From assembly GCA_004193205.1 (NCBI GenBank), contig RZUM01000001.1, positions 500,342 to 564,341 of the forward strand: 64,000 nt of DNA, in the 5' to 3' direction. Positions 1 through 8,425 of the stretch are shown here, in pieces (the first letter of the stretch is position 1; each line of letters opens with the position of its first letter). The position numbers and the translations under genes are program-made. This DNA comes from Gordonia sediminis (GTDB lineage: Bacteria; Actinomycetota; Actinomycetes; Mycobacteriales; Mycobacteriaceae). Under the pieces are notes generated by a model, which ran no database searches, was not told the origin of the DNA, and saw only the letters and a list, made by a program, of their open reading frames with translations.

Positions 1-2451
1 CGCGGTGATCGCCGCGACCCGCAGCCCGGGCACGAACTTGCCGCCCTCGGCCACCCAGTTCGGCACCACACTGGTCGGCGCCACCACCAGAAAGCGGGTG
101 GCGCGATTCGCGTCGACGGCCCGCGCCACCAACGCCAGGGTCTGCACCGTCTTCCCCAACCCCATGTCATCGGCGAGGATCCCGCCGAGCCCGTTCTTCC
201 ACAGGAACGTCAACCAGTTCAGACCGTCATGCTGGTAGTCACGCAAGTCCGCCTTCAGCCGGCGTGACGGCTTCACCGGCCGCGGCGGGGTGGCCGTCGC
301 CAACCGCGCCATACGCGTGCGCCACTGTGCCAGCTGTTTGTCGACCACGCCGAGGGCGAGCAGTTCCTCCCAGAAGGTGGCGTTGAGGCTGTGCTTGCTG
401 ACCCGTCCGGAGTCGATCTCACCCAACGAGCGGGCCTCGGCCAGCAGGTCGGCGAGCTTACGCAGTTCCGGGGTGTCCAGTGCGAAGTACTCGTTGTTCG
501 GTAGGAGCATATGGGTTGCGCCGGAAGACAGTTCGGTGATCAGATCGCTGATGGGAACCTCGACATCGCCGACCGTGACAACGACAGCGAGTCCGAACCA
601 GTCGTTGCCGATGTCATCGGCGGCGCTGAAGGCGATCTCCGGGATGTGTCCGGCACGACGGAACTCGTCGGCACACTGGTAGTCGACACGGATATCGGGA
701 TGTTCGCGCAGGTCCGGCAGGAGTTCACCGCAGATCACGGCCACCTCCGGCCGCGACAGCGTGATCGATTGGCGCAAGACAGTGACCGATGCGCCGGCCA
801 ATGCCTCGGCCGGGTTCTCTGCGTCTCGAAGTTCGCTGATGGCGTCGCGGAGATCCTGGGTGTGCTGCGACTCGTCCCCCGTACTGCTGAGATCTTGGGT
901 GGCCGTGTGCTGACGCTGGGTCCCCGTACTGCTGAGATCTTGGGTGGGGGTGTGCTGATGCTCGGTCCCCGTACTGCTGAGATCTTGGGTGGGGGTGTGC
1001 TGATGCTCGGTCCCCGTACTGCTGGTCGAGTAGCCGTGCGAGCCTGCGAGCCCGGCGTATCGAGGCCACTGAGTGGCCTGCTGAAACCAGCTACTGCAAT
1101 GCTGCGCAAGGATTCTCATCTCCGGCAGCACTCGCGACCACAGCTCATACTCCGCCTCAGCATCGCGATAGGGCGTCGTCCCGAGCGGCTGCGACGGGTC
1201 GAACACCACGTTCACGTCGTTGATGCGGTAGCCGAGACTCCAGTAGTAGCGCCCACCGGAGTCCGAGTCGGTGAGCGTGAGCACCGCCTCGGGACCCTCG
1301 ATCGTGGGCGCGGCGAGCAGGCCGTCGGCGACCTGCACGGTGCGTCGGCGGGCGAGGCGAGGCAGCGCCTCGAGGGAGAACTCGGGCAGATCTGCGGTCG
1401 GGATGATGATGTCGCCACCGCTGCGCAGTGTCTGCATCTCGTCGCGCCGAATCTGTCGATCCAGAGGAGCGAGCGTGAGCGCGCCGTCGTCGACGGCCCA
1501 CAAGCCGTGCGCCTCCGGACTTCCGATGAAGTCGACCGACCGCGGGTCGAGCGCGGTGCCATCCACGATGAGTTCGTTGGCGATGCGCGCACCGTCGGTG
1601 TGCTCGGTGATCGCGTAGTGCAGCGACGCCGGTCCGAACCGGATCGTCGTCGAACGTAAGGACACAGGGTCGGCGATCAGCGTCACTCCATCGGCGACGG
1701 CATCCGACAGCAACCGCCAGACTGCCCGTGGCGGTGCGGCCAGCGAGATGGTGTCGGCGGTCATCGCATAGGTGCTGCCCACCAGCAGACGTTGAATGGC
1801 GCGCAGCGCGGCGTGCTGCGACTGATCGGCCGACCCACGACGACCCACTGCGATGTCCCGCCAGGACGCCCCCGTCTTGATCCAGTTCTCTCGCGCACCC
1901 ATGATCATCGGCCGCAGCGTCAGCGAACCCCGCGGCGAGAACCGCGTCGGCGCCGACAGCCCGACGGCGAGTGCCAGAGGTTTGACCGATGGTGCGGTTG
2001 CCTCTTCGGCGGGATCGTCGAGGATCGACGCGACGGCCGATCGCCACGACGGCGGTGCCGGGGCGGGCGCTTGCGTGGGCGGCACGACCGACTGCACCAG
2101 TGAAAGCCCTGGGAGAGATTGCGGTTCGGCCGACGGGCGGGCCGGACCACTCTGCCCTGCCGCCGTGATCAGCAGTGCCGCCACGTGCTTGCAGAATGTC
2201 TGCATCGGACAGGTGCACACGGTGAGTTCGATGTGCGAGAGTGCGGGCGAGCCGCGGAAGCGGACCTGTTGTCGGTAGCGTTGGTTGCCGCTGCCCCGGC
2301 AGGTTCCGGTGAGGACGGACGCGTCGCTGGACCAGGCATGGTCGAGGACCCTGCCATGGCGGGCATAATCACGCCCGCGCGCTACCGTGGTGCGCCCGAA
2401 CGCCCGGCTCAACTCGGGGCTGGAGACTTCGAGGGAAGCAATGCTGCTCAC
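1..2451 (-). CDS. SNF2-family helicase with SWIM zinc finger (partial, C-terminal part beyond left edge)
   Basis: The first ~817 codons of a large DNA-dependent ATPase are present; the frame is still open at base 1. A SWIM zinc finger (CTCPMQTFCKH, residues ~79-90) lies near the N-terminus. The SNF2 ATPase core begins at residue ~740 with the Walker A region LADDMGLGKTVQTL (reads on the minus strand near 140-185). SNF2/SWIM proteins remodel or translocate on DNA; the precise role in actinobacteria is unknown. A GTG at 2451 is taken as the start because the conserved FGRTTVARGRDYARHGRV segment follows; another GTG lies upstream and the ribosome-binding site is weak, so the start is uncertain. 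Residues ~461-523 are odd: a REP-like element and a 15-residue tandem repeat are read in frame. Confidence 0.85.
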   Translation of the reverse strand, partial: MSSIASLEVSSPELSRAFGRTTVARGRDYARHGRVLDHAWSSDASVLTGTCRGSGNQRYRQQVRFRGSPALSHIELTVCTCPMQTFCKHVAALLITAAGQSGPARPSAEPQSLPGLSLVQSVVPPTQAPAPAPPSWRSAVASILDDPAEEATAPSVKPLALAVGLSAPTRFSPRGSLTLRPMIMGARENWIKTGASWRDIAVGRRGSADQSQHAALRAIQRLLVGSTYAMTADTISLAAPPRAVWRLLSDAVADGVTLIADPVSLRSTTIRFGPASLHYAITEHTDGARIANELIVDGTALDPRSVDFIGSPEAHGLWAVDDGALTLAPLDRQIRRDEMQTLRSGGDIIIPTADLPEFSLEALPRLARRRTVQVADGLLAAPTIEGPEAVLTLTDSDSGGRYYWSLGYRINDVNVVFDPSQPLGTTPYRDAEAEYELWSRVLPEMRILAQHCSSWFQQATQWPRYAGLAGSHGYSTSSTGTEHQHTPTQDLSSTGTEHQHTPTQDLSSTGTQRQHTATQDLSSTGDESQHTQDLRDAISELRDAENPAEALAGASVTVLRQSITLSRPEVAVICGELLPDLREHPDIRVDYQCADEFRRAGHIPEIAFSAADDIGNDWFGLAVVVTVGDVEVPISDLITELSSGATHMLLPNNEYFALDTPELRKLADLLAEARSLGEIDSGRVSKHSLNATFWEELLALGVVDKQLAQWRTRMARLATATPPRPVKPSRRLKADLRDYQHDGLNWLTFLWKNGLGGILADDMGLGKTVQTLALVARAVDANRATRFLVVAPTSVVPNWVAEGGKFVPGLRVAAITA
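881..1020. repeat. 45-bp tandem repeat inside the SNF2 helicase gene
   Basis: The block beginning gtactgctgagatcttgg recurs at 881, 926, 971 and (truncated) 1016, an exact 45-bp period. Read on the minus strand it encodes SSTGTEHQHTPTQDL three times. A shorter, degenerate unit lies at about 849-878. The period is a multiple of three, so copy number can change without breaking the helicase reading frame. Confidence 0.9.
1023..1068 (-). repeat. REP-like GATAC...ACTCGACC element within coding sequence
   Basis: On the minus strand this reads TGGCCTCGATACGCCGGGCT...GGCTACTCGACCA, an imperfect inverted repeat of the same family as the intergenic elements at 2576-2674 and 29879-30052. It is translated in frame within the SNF2 gene (WPRYAGLAGSHGYSTSS) and directly abuts the 45-bp tandem array. 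Confidence 0.8.
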
Positions 2452-2575
2452 GGGTCCAGACAGTACGTTCGCCCACCGACAACTTTCGGTAGCGGATCGT
2501 TGCGCCACATCGCCGATGTCGCCGCCGATCACTTCATCGGCGGCGGCATCGGTGGTGTTCCCTCCTCAGCTCAGG

Positions 2576-2674
2576 TGATCTCGATACGGCTCCTCACTTC
2601 GTTCGTCGCCTACTCGATCAGCGGGGGAGGTCGCCCACTCGATCAGCGGGGAAGGTCGCCTACTCGATCAGCGG
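2576..2674. repeat. REP-like element plus two half-units
   Basis: A full unit (GATCTCGATACGGCTCC...CGCCTACTCGATCAGCGGG, 2576-2624) is followed by two truncated right halves (about 2631-2651 and 2656-2674), each containing ACTCGATCAGCGGG. The last ends 6 bp before the stop codon of the alkylsulfatase gene, so on the minus strand it is the first thing transcribed after that gene. It fills most of the gap between the helicase and the alkylsulfatase. Confidence 0.8.
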
Positions 2675-2680
2675 GAAGCG

Positions 2681-4591
2681 TCAGGGGGTGACGACGTTGA
2701 ACGACTTGCTGAACGTGTCGAGGAGAGCGAACAGGTCGTAGGCCAGTTCCTCGTCGCCGGACAAGTCGACCATGCCGGCGGACACCGCGTCGGCGAGCTG
2801 CACGGCGCCGAGGGCCAATCCGGTCAGCGCTGCCTTGGGTAGCCGCACCGTGGCGTCGGCGTCGGTCGTCGAATCCGCGGGTGTGCAATTGAGCACCCCG
2901 TGGGTCAGCTCGGCGCGGCGGTATTCGCCGGTGTCGGAGATATTCAGCAGCAGAACGAAGTTGCGTCCGCTGGCCTTCGGTCCGTTGACGCGGATGGCCA
3001 TGTAGTCGAGGAGCATGTCGACGGTCATCGCGCCGACGACCTCGCTGCCGTTCAACGCCGCCTCGTCGCTGCGCACTCCTTCCCGCAGGTCCTGCGCACC
3101 GGTCAGGTAGAAGTTGCGCCACGGCGCCGACTCGCTCTGGTAGCCGAGTTGCTCCAGCGCATCGGCCTGCAGTTCGCGGGCCTCGACATTGTCCGGGTCG
3201 GCGAACACCACATGATTGACCACCTGCGCCACCCACCGGTAGTCGCCGTCGTCGAAAGACTTGCGCGCCTTGCGAAGAACCTCGTCGGCACCGCCCATGA
3301 ACTCGAGATAGCGTCGGCCGGACTCGACCGGGGTATGCGGGTGCAGGGTGGCCGGGTTGCCGTCGAACCAGCCCAGGTAGCGCTGGTAGACGCCCTTGAC
3401 GTTGTGGTTGAGCGATCCGTAGTAGCCGCGGGCCGTCCAGGAGGTGTCGAGACCTTCAGGGAGCTCGATCATCTCGGCGATCTCCACCATCGTGTGGCCG
3501 TGCGCGGCCAACCGCAGCGTCTCGTCGTGGATGTAGCGGTAGAGGTCACGGTGCTCGGCGAGCAGATCGGAGATCGCGTCGGAGCCCCACACCGGCCACT
3601 GGTGGCAGATGAACATCACGTCGGAGATGGCGCCGTACCGCTGCAGCGCCTCGTCGAGGTAACGGCTCCATCCCAGGGAATCGCGGACCTGCGCGCCGCG
3701 CAGGGTGTAGAGGTTGTGCATGTGGTGAGACACGTTCTCGGCCATGCACAATGCCCGCATGTCGGGCAGATAGAAGTGCATCTCGGCCGGCGCCTCGGAG
3801 TCCGGGGTGTACTGGAACTCGAACCGGACACCGTCGAGCACGAGTTCCTGGCCGCTCGCGGAGACGATGTCGGTGGGCTGCATCAGGCTCATCTGCCCGC
3901 CGGACAGCGCGATGCCGAGACCGGTGGAGACCACACCGGCGCCGTTGACCGGCACGTTCTGTCCGTACATGTACTGCGCCCGCCGCATCATGGCGTTGCC
4001 GGCGTACACGTTCTCGCTGACGGCGTGCTCCAGGAATCCGAGCGGCGCCACGATCCGGACCGCGCCGCCGGCTACGTCGTCGTCGGAGATGATGCCCTTC
4101 ACGCCGCCGAAATGATCGGCGTGACTGTGGGTGTAGATGACCGCGCGAATCGGCTTGTCCCCCAGGTGTTCGTACGCCAACTCCATGGCTGCGCGGGCGC
4201 ATTCGACGGAGGTGAGCGGATCGATCACGACATAGCCGGTGTCACCTTCGATGATCGTCATGTTCGAGATGTCGAAGCCGCGGACTTGGAAGATGTGATC
4301 GGCGACCTTGAAAAGACCGTGGGCGGTGTGCAACTGGGACATCCGCCAGAGGCTGGGGTTGACCGTGTCCGGAGCGTCGTCCTGCAGGAAGGCGAATCGT
4401 TCCAGGTCCCACACGACGCGGCCGGTATCGTCGGTGATCACCATCGGATCGAGGGTGGCGATGAAGCCGCGATGGGCGTCGTCGAAGGCACGACGATCCT
4501 CGAAGGGCAGAGCCGCGAGAACTGTCTGGTTGGCGGCGGTAGTGTGGGCGGTGGCGGGTTTGGCGTTGGTGGACAAGGGTTTTCCGTTCAT
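2681..4591 (-). CDS. Alkyl sulfatase, metallo-beta-lactamase fold (SdsA/BDS1-type)
   Basis: This 636-residue protein matches the size and layout of linear alkylsulfatases, which release sulfate from long-chain alkyl sulfates such as dodecyl sulfate with two zinc ions. The metal-binding motif THSHADHFGG is at residues 154-163. A central helical dimerisation region follows, with WTARGYYGSLNHNVKGVYQ near residue 390, and the last ~130 residues look like the SCP2-type C-terminal domain of this family. No signal peptide is visible, so it should act in the cytoplasm. It starts 37 bp after the stop of the MFS gene, so the two are probably co-transcribed and the transporter may import the substrate. 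Confidence 0.9.
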   Translation of the reverse strand: MNGKPLSTNAKPATAHTTAANQTVLAALPFEDRRAFDDAHRGFIATLDPMVITDDTGRVVWDLERFAFLQDDAPDTVNPSLWRMSQLHTAHGLFKVADHIFQVRGFDISNMTIIEGDTGYVVIDPLTSVECARAAMELAYEHLGDKPIRAVIYTHSHADHFGGVKGIISDDDVAGGAVRIVAPLGFLEHAVSENVYAGNAMMRRAQYMYGQNVPVNGAGVVSTGLGIALSGGQMSLMQPTDIVSASGQELVLDGVRFEFQYTPDSEAPAEMHFYLPDMRALCMAENVSHHMHNLYTLRGAQVRDSLGWSRYLDEALQRYGAISDVMFICHQWPVWGSDAISDLLAEHRDLYRYIHDETLRLAAHGHTMVEIAEMIELPEGLDTSWTARGYYGSLNHNVKGVYQRYLGWFDGNPATLHPHTPVESGRRYLEFMGGADEVLRKARKSFDDGDYRWVAQVVNHVVFADPDNVEARELQADALEQLGYQSESAPWRNFYLTGAQDLREGVRSDEAALNGSEVVGAMTVDMLLDYMAIRVNGPKASGRNFVLLLNISDTGEYRRAELTHGVLNCTPADSTTDADATVRLPKAALTGLALGAVQLADAVSAGMVDLSGDEELAYDLFALLDTFSKSFNVVTP

Positions 4592-4628
4592 GTTCAGGGA
4601 TGGTGGACGTTGGATGAGGAGGGTGCGA

Positions 4629-6029
4629 TCAGGCCGCCGGACGACCGACCGCGGTCAGTCGTTCGGTGTCGCGCTCGGGGCTGATCAGGGTCACGGCCAG
4701 CAGGCCGCCGACGATCACGAGGACGCCGGTCAGGGCGAAGACCACGGTGTATCCGGAGCTGGGGTCGCTGCCGGCCCGGTCGACGAGGACGCCGGCGACG
4801 AACGGGGCGATCACGCCGGCCAGGGAGTAGAACCCCACGAACGCTCCGAGCACGACGCCGCGCTGGCGGACGGGTGCGATTTCTCCGCACGCCACCGCGC
4901 CCGCTGCGAACGCGACACCGCACATGCCCAGACCGAGGGCGAGCAGGCCGAGGATCGCGGCGTGCCCGTGGACCACTGCGGACAGGAGGATGCAGACGCC
5001 CGCCACGACGGCGATGGAGCCGGGCAGGACGCCTCGCGCCCATCGGCTCGACACGCCGCCCTTCATCAGGCGCTGGGTCCCGAATCCCTGTGCGAGCAGG
5101 GCGATCACGCCGACGACCCAGGGCAGCGCCGTGAGGGTTCCGGTGGTTGCCTTGCTGTAGCCGAGGTCGTCGGTCAGGAAGGGCGGCACCCAGGCGATGA
5201 GCAGCGCCACCGCCCAGTACCCGGCGAATGCGCTCAGTGCGCAGCCGAGCCAGGTCCGCGAGGTCAGGATCTTCCACAGCGGCACATGGACGCGATCGAC
5301 GGGACGAACGGCGTCGGTGGAGGTCTCCGCGGCAGGGGTCGCGTGCAGATCGATCGGCCCGTCACGTCCGATGACCAGCCACACCGCACTCCACACCACA
5401 CCGACGACAGCGACGGCGATAAACGCCGACCGCCACCCGTGCGCCGCGATCAGCCAGGACAGGGCCGGCGCGCCGACGATCACGCCGAGCGAGGTCGCGA
5501 TGGTCAGCCAGGCGGTCGGCATGCTGCGATCGGCGTCCTTGAACCACTTGTGCACGGCATGCTGCGCGACACCGAACGCGGGACCTTCCGCAGCCCCCAG
5601 GACGACGCGGGACAGCAGGATGACCGTGAAGCCCGCCGGGCCGATGACCGGCAGCATCGCGGCCGACCAGATCAGCGCCAGCACGAGCAGCACCTTGCGG
5701 GTGCTGAAGCGGTCCGCGAGATGACCGACGACCAGCGCCGAGACGCTGAAGAGCAGGAAGAAGGCGCTCGAGATGGTGCCGTACTGCGCGGCGGTGAGTC
5801 CGAATTCCGCGCGAATGCTGGTCGCGGCCAGGCCCAAGACCGCCTTGTCGGCGAAGTTGATCATCATCAGGACCATCAACATGGCGGTGATGACCCATGC
5901 GCGGGTGCCGCCGATCGTCATCGGCCGGCGACCGGACGGGCGATCGGTGTCGGGACCCGGTTCCGGTTGCGCCGGCGGCGGCGTGAGCGTCGCCGCCGTA
6001 CTGCGTGGACGGGTGGTCGATTGATCCAT
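4629..6029 (-). CDS. MFS transporter
   Basis: A 466-residue protein with about 12 hydrophobic segments. Family features are GHLADRFSTRK between helices 2 and 3 and the glycine-rich helix GVIVGAPALSWLIAAHGWR. The start at 6029 (MDQSTTRP) is preferred over one 43 codons upstream because AAGGA precedes it by 6 bases and the extra N-terminus would be polar and atypical. It lies upstream of the alkylsulfatase in the same direction. Substrate cannot be read from the sequence; import of sulfate esters or related organic anions is inference from the neighbour. Confidence 0.85.
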   Translation of the reverse strand: MDQSTTRPRSTAATLTPPPAQPEPGPDTDRPSGRRPMTIGGTRAWVITAMLMVLMMINFADKAVLGLAATSIRAEFGLTAAQYGTISSAFFLLFSVSALVVGHLADRFSTRKVLLVLALIWSAAMLPVIGPAGFTVILLSRVVLGAAEGPAFGVAQHAVHKWFKDADRSMPTAWLTIATSLGVIVGAPALSWLIAAHGWRSAFIAVAVVGVVWSAVWLVIGRDGPIDLHATPAAETSTDAVRPVDRVHVPLWKILTSRTWLGCALSAFAGYWAVALLIAWVPPFLTDDLGYSKATTGTLTALPWVVGVIALLAQGFGTQRLMKGGVSSRWARGVLPGSIAVVAGVCILLSAVVHGHAAILGLLALGLGMCGVAFAAGAVACGEIAPVRQRGVVLGAFVGFYSLAGVIAPFVAGVLVDRAGSDPSSGYTVVFALTGVLVIVGGLLAVTLISPERDTERLTAVGRPAA

Positions 6030-6253
6030 CGTGATTCCTTGCATCTTCTCGTGGTCGCGCCAGACGGGAACGGCGCCGGGGGAGGTGTGGCAGCTGGCAT
6101 GTGAGGCACCACGCGCCATCGGTGCCGATCGGTGGCGTAGGCCGAAGAGCTTCATCAAGGTGGCTCACATCACTTTTGCTGCTCGATAATCAGGTTAAGG
6201 TGGGCTATCAACCATCACAATGGCGCGTCAGCACAGGATGATCAGGATTCGCA

Positions 6254-6267
6254 TGTGCGATCGCACA
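6254..6267. promoter_or_regulatory. Perfect 14-bp palindrome, candidate operator
   Basis: TGTGCGATCGCACA is a perfect palindrome 8 bp before the ribosome-binding site of the PucR-type gene, in the 254-bp divergent promoter region shared with the MFS/alkylsulfatase operon. Binding here would block the regulator's own translation start region, which suggests autoregulation. This is inference. Confidence 0.5.
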
Positions 6268-6283
6268 AGACATGGAGGTCGTC

Positions 6284-7522
6284 ATGACTGCCCTGACGCC
6301 AACACCACCGCCGGAGGGGATTGGTGACCTGATCACTCGGTTGCAGACCCGCTCCGCCGAGATCATCAGGCACACGTCGTGGGACACCTCCGAGGCACTC
6401 GCCACCCTCCCGCCCGAGATCAGGCTCACCGAGGTGCCCTGGGTGGCCCGAAGGAATCTGTCGACGATCTTCCGCGCGCTGCGCGACAATGCCCCACCCA
6501 CCGACGACGAGCTGGGCCCGGCGCGGGCGATCGCCGTGCAGCGCGCCGACGAGGGCGTGCCCCTGTCGGTGGTGATTCGCAATTGGCAGCGCGGGTTCGA
6601 AGGCTTCTGGAGTGAAGCGGCATCCATCGCCAGACCCGACGAAACCGCCGAGATCGCCTACCTGGGTGCCGCGTTGATCTCTCTGTTCGGCACCTACTCG
6701 GCGACGCTGGTGGAGGCCTACGAGCAGGAGAAGGTCATCCTCGACAGCGAGAAGAGCAGTGCCGGACATCTCGTGGCGCGGATGATCCTCGACGGGCAGG
6801 CAGCCCGTCCGTATGCCGACCGCTTCCGGATCGAGCTGGCCGCCGAGTACCACGTGCTCGCGCTGGAGATCGCCGCGACCCCGGACGAACAGGTCGAGGA
6901 CGCCACCGGTCGGCTGGTCGCCGGCCGACGGAAGATGCGCAAGATTCTGTCCTTGCCCGAATTCCACCGCACCAATCCGACCCTGACGACACTCGGTCCC
7001 GCGGGCGGTCACCTGCTGATGCCGGTCGACCCGGCCAACAGATCGTCGGCCGACGTCGTGGCCGGCGACCTCGTCGACCGCATTCGATCATCGGTGGGTG
7101 TCCCGATCCGGGCGGGACTGGTCGACGACGTTCCGATCGCGGACGTGCCGTCGGCCGGGACGTTGGCGTCGGAGGTGCTGAGACTGTCGTCGGCGCACCG
7201 CAGTGAGCGCACCATCTATCGGCTCGCCGATGTCGCGCTCGCATATCAGCTGACGCGGCCCGGCCCGGCCGGCCACCACCTGCGTAGCGTGCTGGAGCCC
7301 CTCGAGCCGTTCCCCGATCTGGTCACGTTCCTCCAGGACTACCTCCGCTGCGACATGGACCGCGCTCGCACCGCGAGAACGTTGGGGGTACACCCGAACA
7401 CCGTCAACAACCGACTGCACAAGGTGGCGTCACTCTGCGGGATCGACCCCGCCGGATTCGAGGGGGTGATGGCCTTCGGGGCCGCATTGATCATCGCCAA
7501 CGGCGCCGGAGACGCCGCTTGA
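6284..7522 (+). CDS. PucR-family transcriptional regulator
   Basis: A 412-residue protein ending in a PucR C-terminal helix-turn-helix (RTARTLGVHPNTVNNRLHK, about residues 367-385). The N-terminal ~160 residues form the helical sensor domain common in actinobacterial members (IRHTSWDTSEALATLPPE) and the middle is a GGDEF-like domain. The start at 6284 is chosen over 6272 because GGAGGT lies at 6275-6280. It is transcribed divergently from the MFS and alkylsulfatase genes, so control of that operon is likely. Confidence 0.85.
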   Translation: MTALTPTPPPEGIGDLITRLQTRSAEIIRHTSWDTSEALATLPPEIRLTEVPWVARRNLSTIFRALRDNAPPTDDELGPARAIAVQRADEGVPLSVVIRNWQRGFEGFWSEAASIARPDETAEIAYLGAALISLFGTYSATLVEAYEQEKVILDSEKSSAGHLVARMILDGQAARPYADRFRIELAAEYHVLALEIAATPDEQVEDATGRLVAGRRKMRKILSLPEFHRTNPTLTTLGPAGGHLLMPVDPANRSSADVVAGDLVDRIRSSVGVPIRAGLVDDVPIADVPSAGTLASEVLRLSSAHRSERTIYRLADVALAYQLTRPGPAGHHLRSVLEPLEPFPDLVTFLQDYLRCDMDRARTARTLGVHPNTVNNRLHKVASLCGIDPAGFEGVMAFGAALIIANGAGDAA

Positions 7523-7630
7523 CTCGCCGCGACGACCGGCGGGTGGCCATGGCGCTCCTGTGGCAGAGTGATTCGGACAATCAGGAAGTATCACCAGTTA
7601 CGCATCTCGATGACGAACGGGGACATGCCG

Positions 7631-8425
7631 ATGACTACAGCGCCGGAGCAGACGACGCGTCGCCGACTTCCGATCTGGGGATACCTGCTCCTCGTCGTCG
7701 GCTACCTGCTGGCCATCCAGACGATTCCCCAACTGACCAAACCGAATGACACCGAGTACGCCAATTTCGAGACCATCTCCGAGGTGACCCGCGGACTGTG
7801 GGTCACCACCGGTGTCGGCATCCTCATCGTGCTGGTCGTCGTCGGGGTTCTGCGATGGTGGCGTCCGGTGTTCGTCGAAGAGAACCGACTGCCACGCTGG
7901 GTGTGGTTGTTCCCGATCGTGCTGCTCGTCACCGTCGCCGCCGGTACCGCCTATTCGCGGCTGGCCGACCGGGGCGCAACCTTCACCATCCTCCTGTTGA
8001 TCGGGGCGCTGGCGGTCGGGGTCAGCGAAGAAGGCCTGTTCCGCGGCATCGGCGTCGTCACCTTTCGGGAGGCGGGGTACAGCGAGGGCATGGTGGCGCT
8101 GTGGACGTCGGTGATCTTCGGCCTCGCGCATGCCACCAACCTGTTCACCGAGGGATTCGGCGCCATCCCGCAGGTGCTCACCACCGCCGTCGCCGGCTAC
8201 TTCTTCTACCTGACCCGGCGGGTGTCCGGGTCGCTGATCGTCGCCATGGCCGTGCACGGACTATGGGACTTCGGGCTGATCTCCTGCAACCTCGGGGACG
8301 CCATCAGTCTCGGCGCCGCGCTGTTCGTCCTCACCGATGTCATTCTCGCGATCGTCGCGATCGCCACCATCCGCAAGGTGTTTCCCCGCAAGAAGTCCAC
8401 CGGGGGCCAGCCCGTTGCGTCCTAA
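7631..8425 (+). CDS. CPBP-family intramembrane glutamic endopeptidase
   Basis: A 264-residue membrane protein with about seven hydrophobic helices. The three CPBP (Abi/CAAX protease-like) motifs are visible: SEEGLFRG (EExxxR type), FGLAHATN and HGLWDF. These proteins cleave substrates in the membrane or are linked to peptide self-immunity; no partner gene is nearby. The start at 7631 has ACGGGGA 7 bases upstream; ATGs at 7610 and 7625 are alternatives. It follows the PucR-type gene by ~110 bp and is probably separate from it. Confidence 0.85.
   Translation: MTTAPEQTTRRRLPIWGYLLLVVGYLLAIQTIPQLTKPNDTEYANFETISEVTRGLWVTTGVGILIVLVVVGVLRWWRPVFVEENRLPRWVWLFPIVLLVTVAAGTAYSRLADRGATFTILLLIGALAVGVSEEGLFRGIGVVTFREAGYSEGMVALWTSVIFGLAHATNLFTEGFGAIPQVLTTAVAGYFFYLTRRVSGSLIVAMAVHGLWDFGLISCNLGDAISLGAALFVLTDVILAIVAIATIRKVFPRKKSTGGQPVAS

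Noticed and set aside
881-1020. Possible CRISPR array
   Set aside because: The 45-bp units are contiguous with no unique spacers, and they are coding in frame within the helicase; no cas genes are near.
2900-4684. 594-codon open frame on the + strand
   Set aside because: It lies antisense to the alkylsulfatase, whose frame has clear catalytic motifs; long antisense frames are expected at this GC content.
4308-6104. 598-codon open frame on the + strand
   Set aside because: Antisense to the alkylsulfatase start and the MFS transporter; the translation is low-complexity Arg/Gly/Asp/His without domain motifs.
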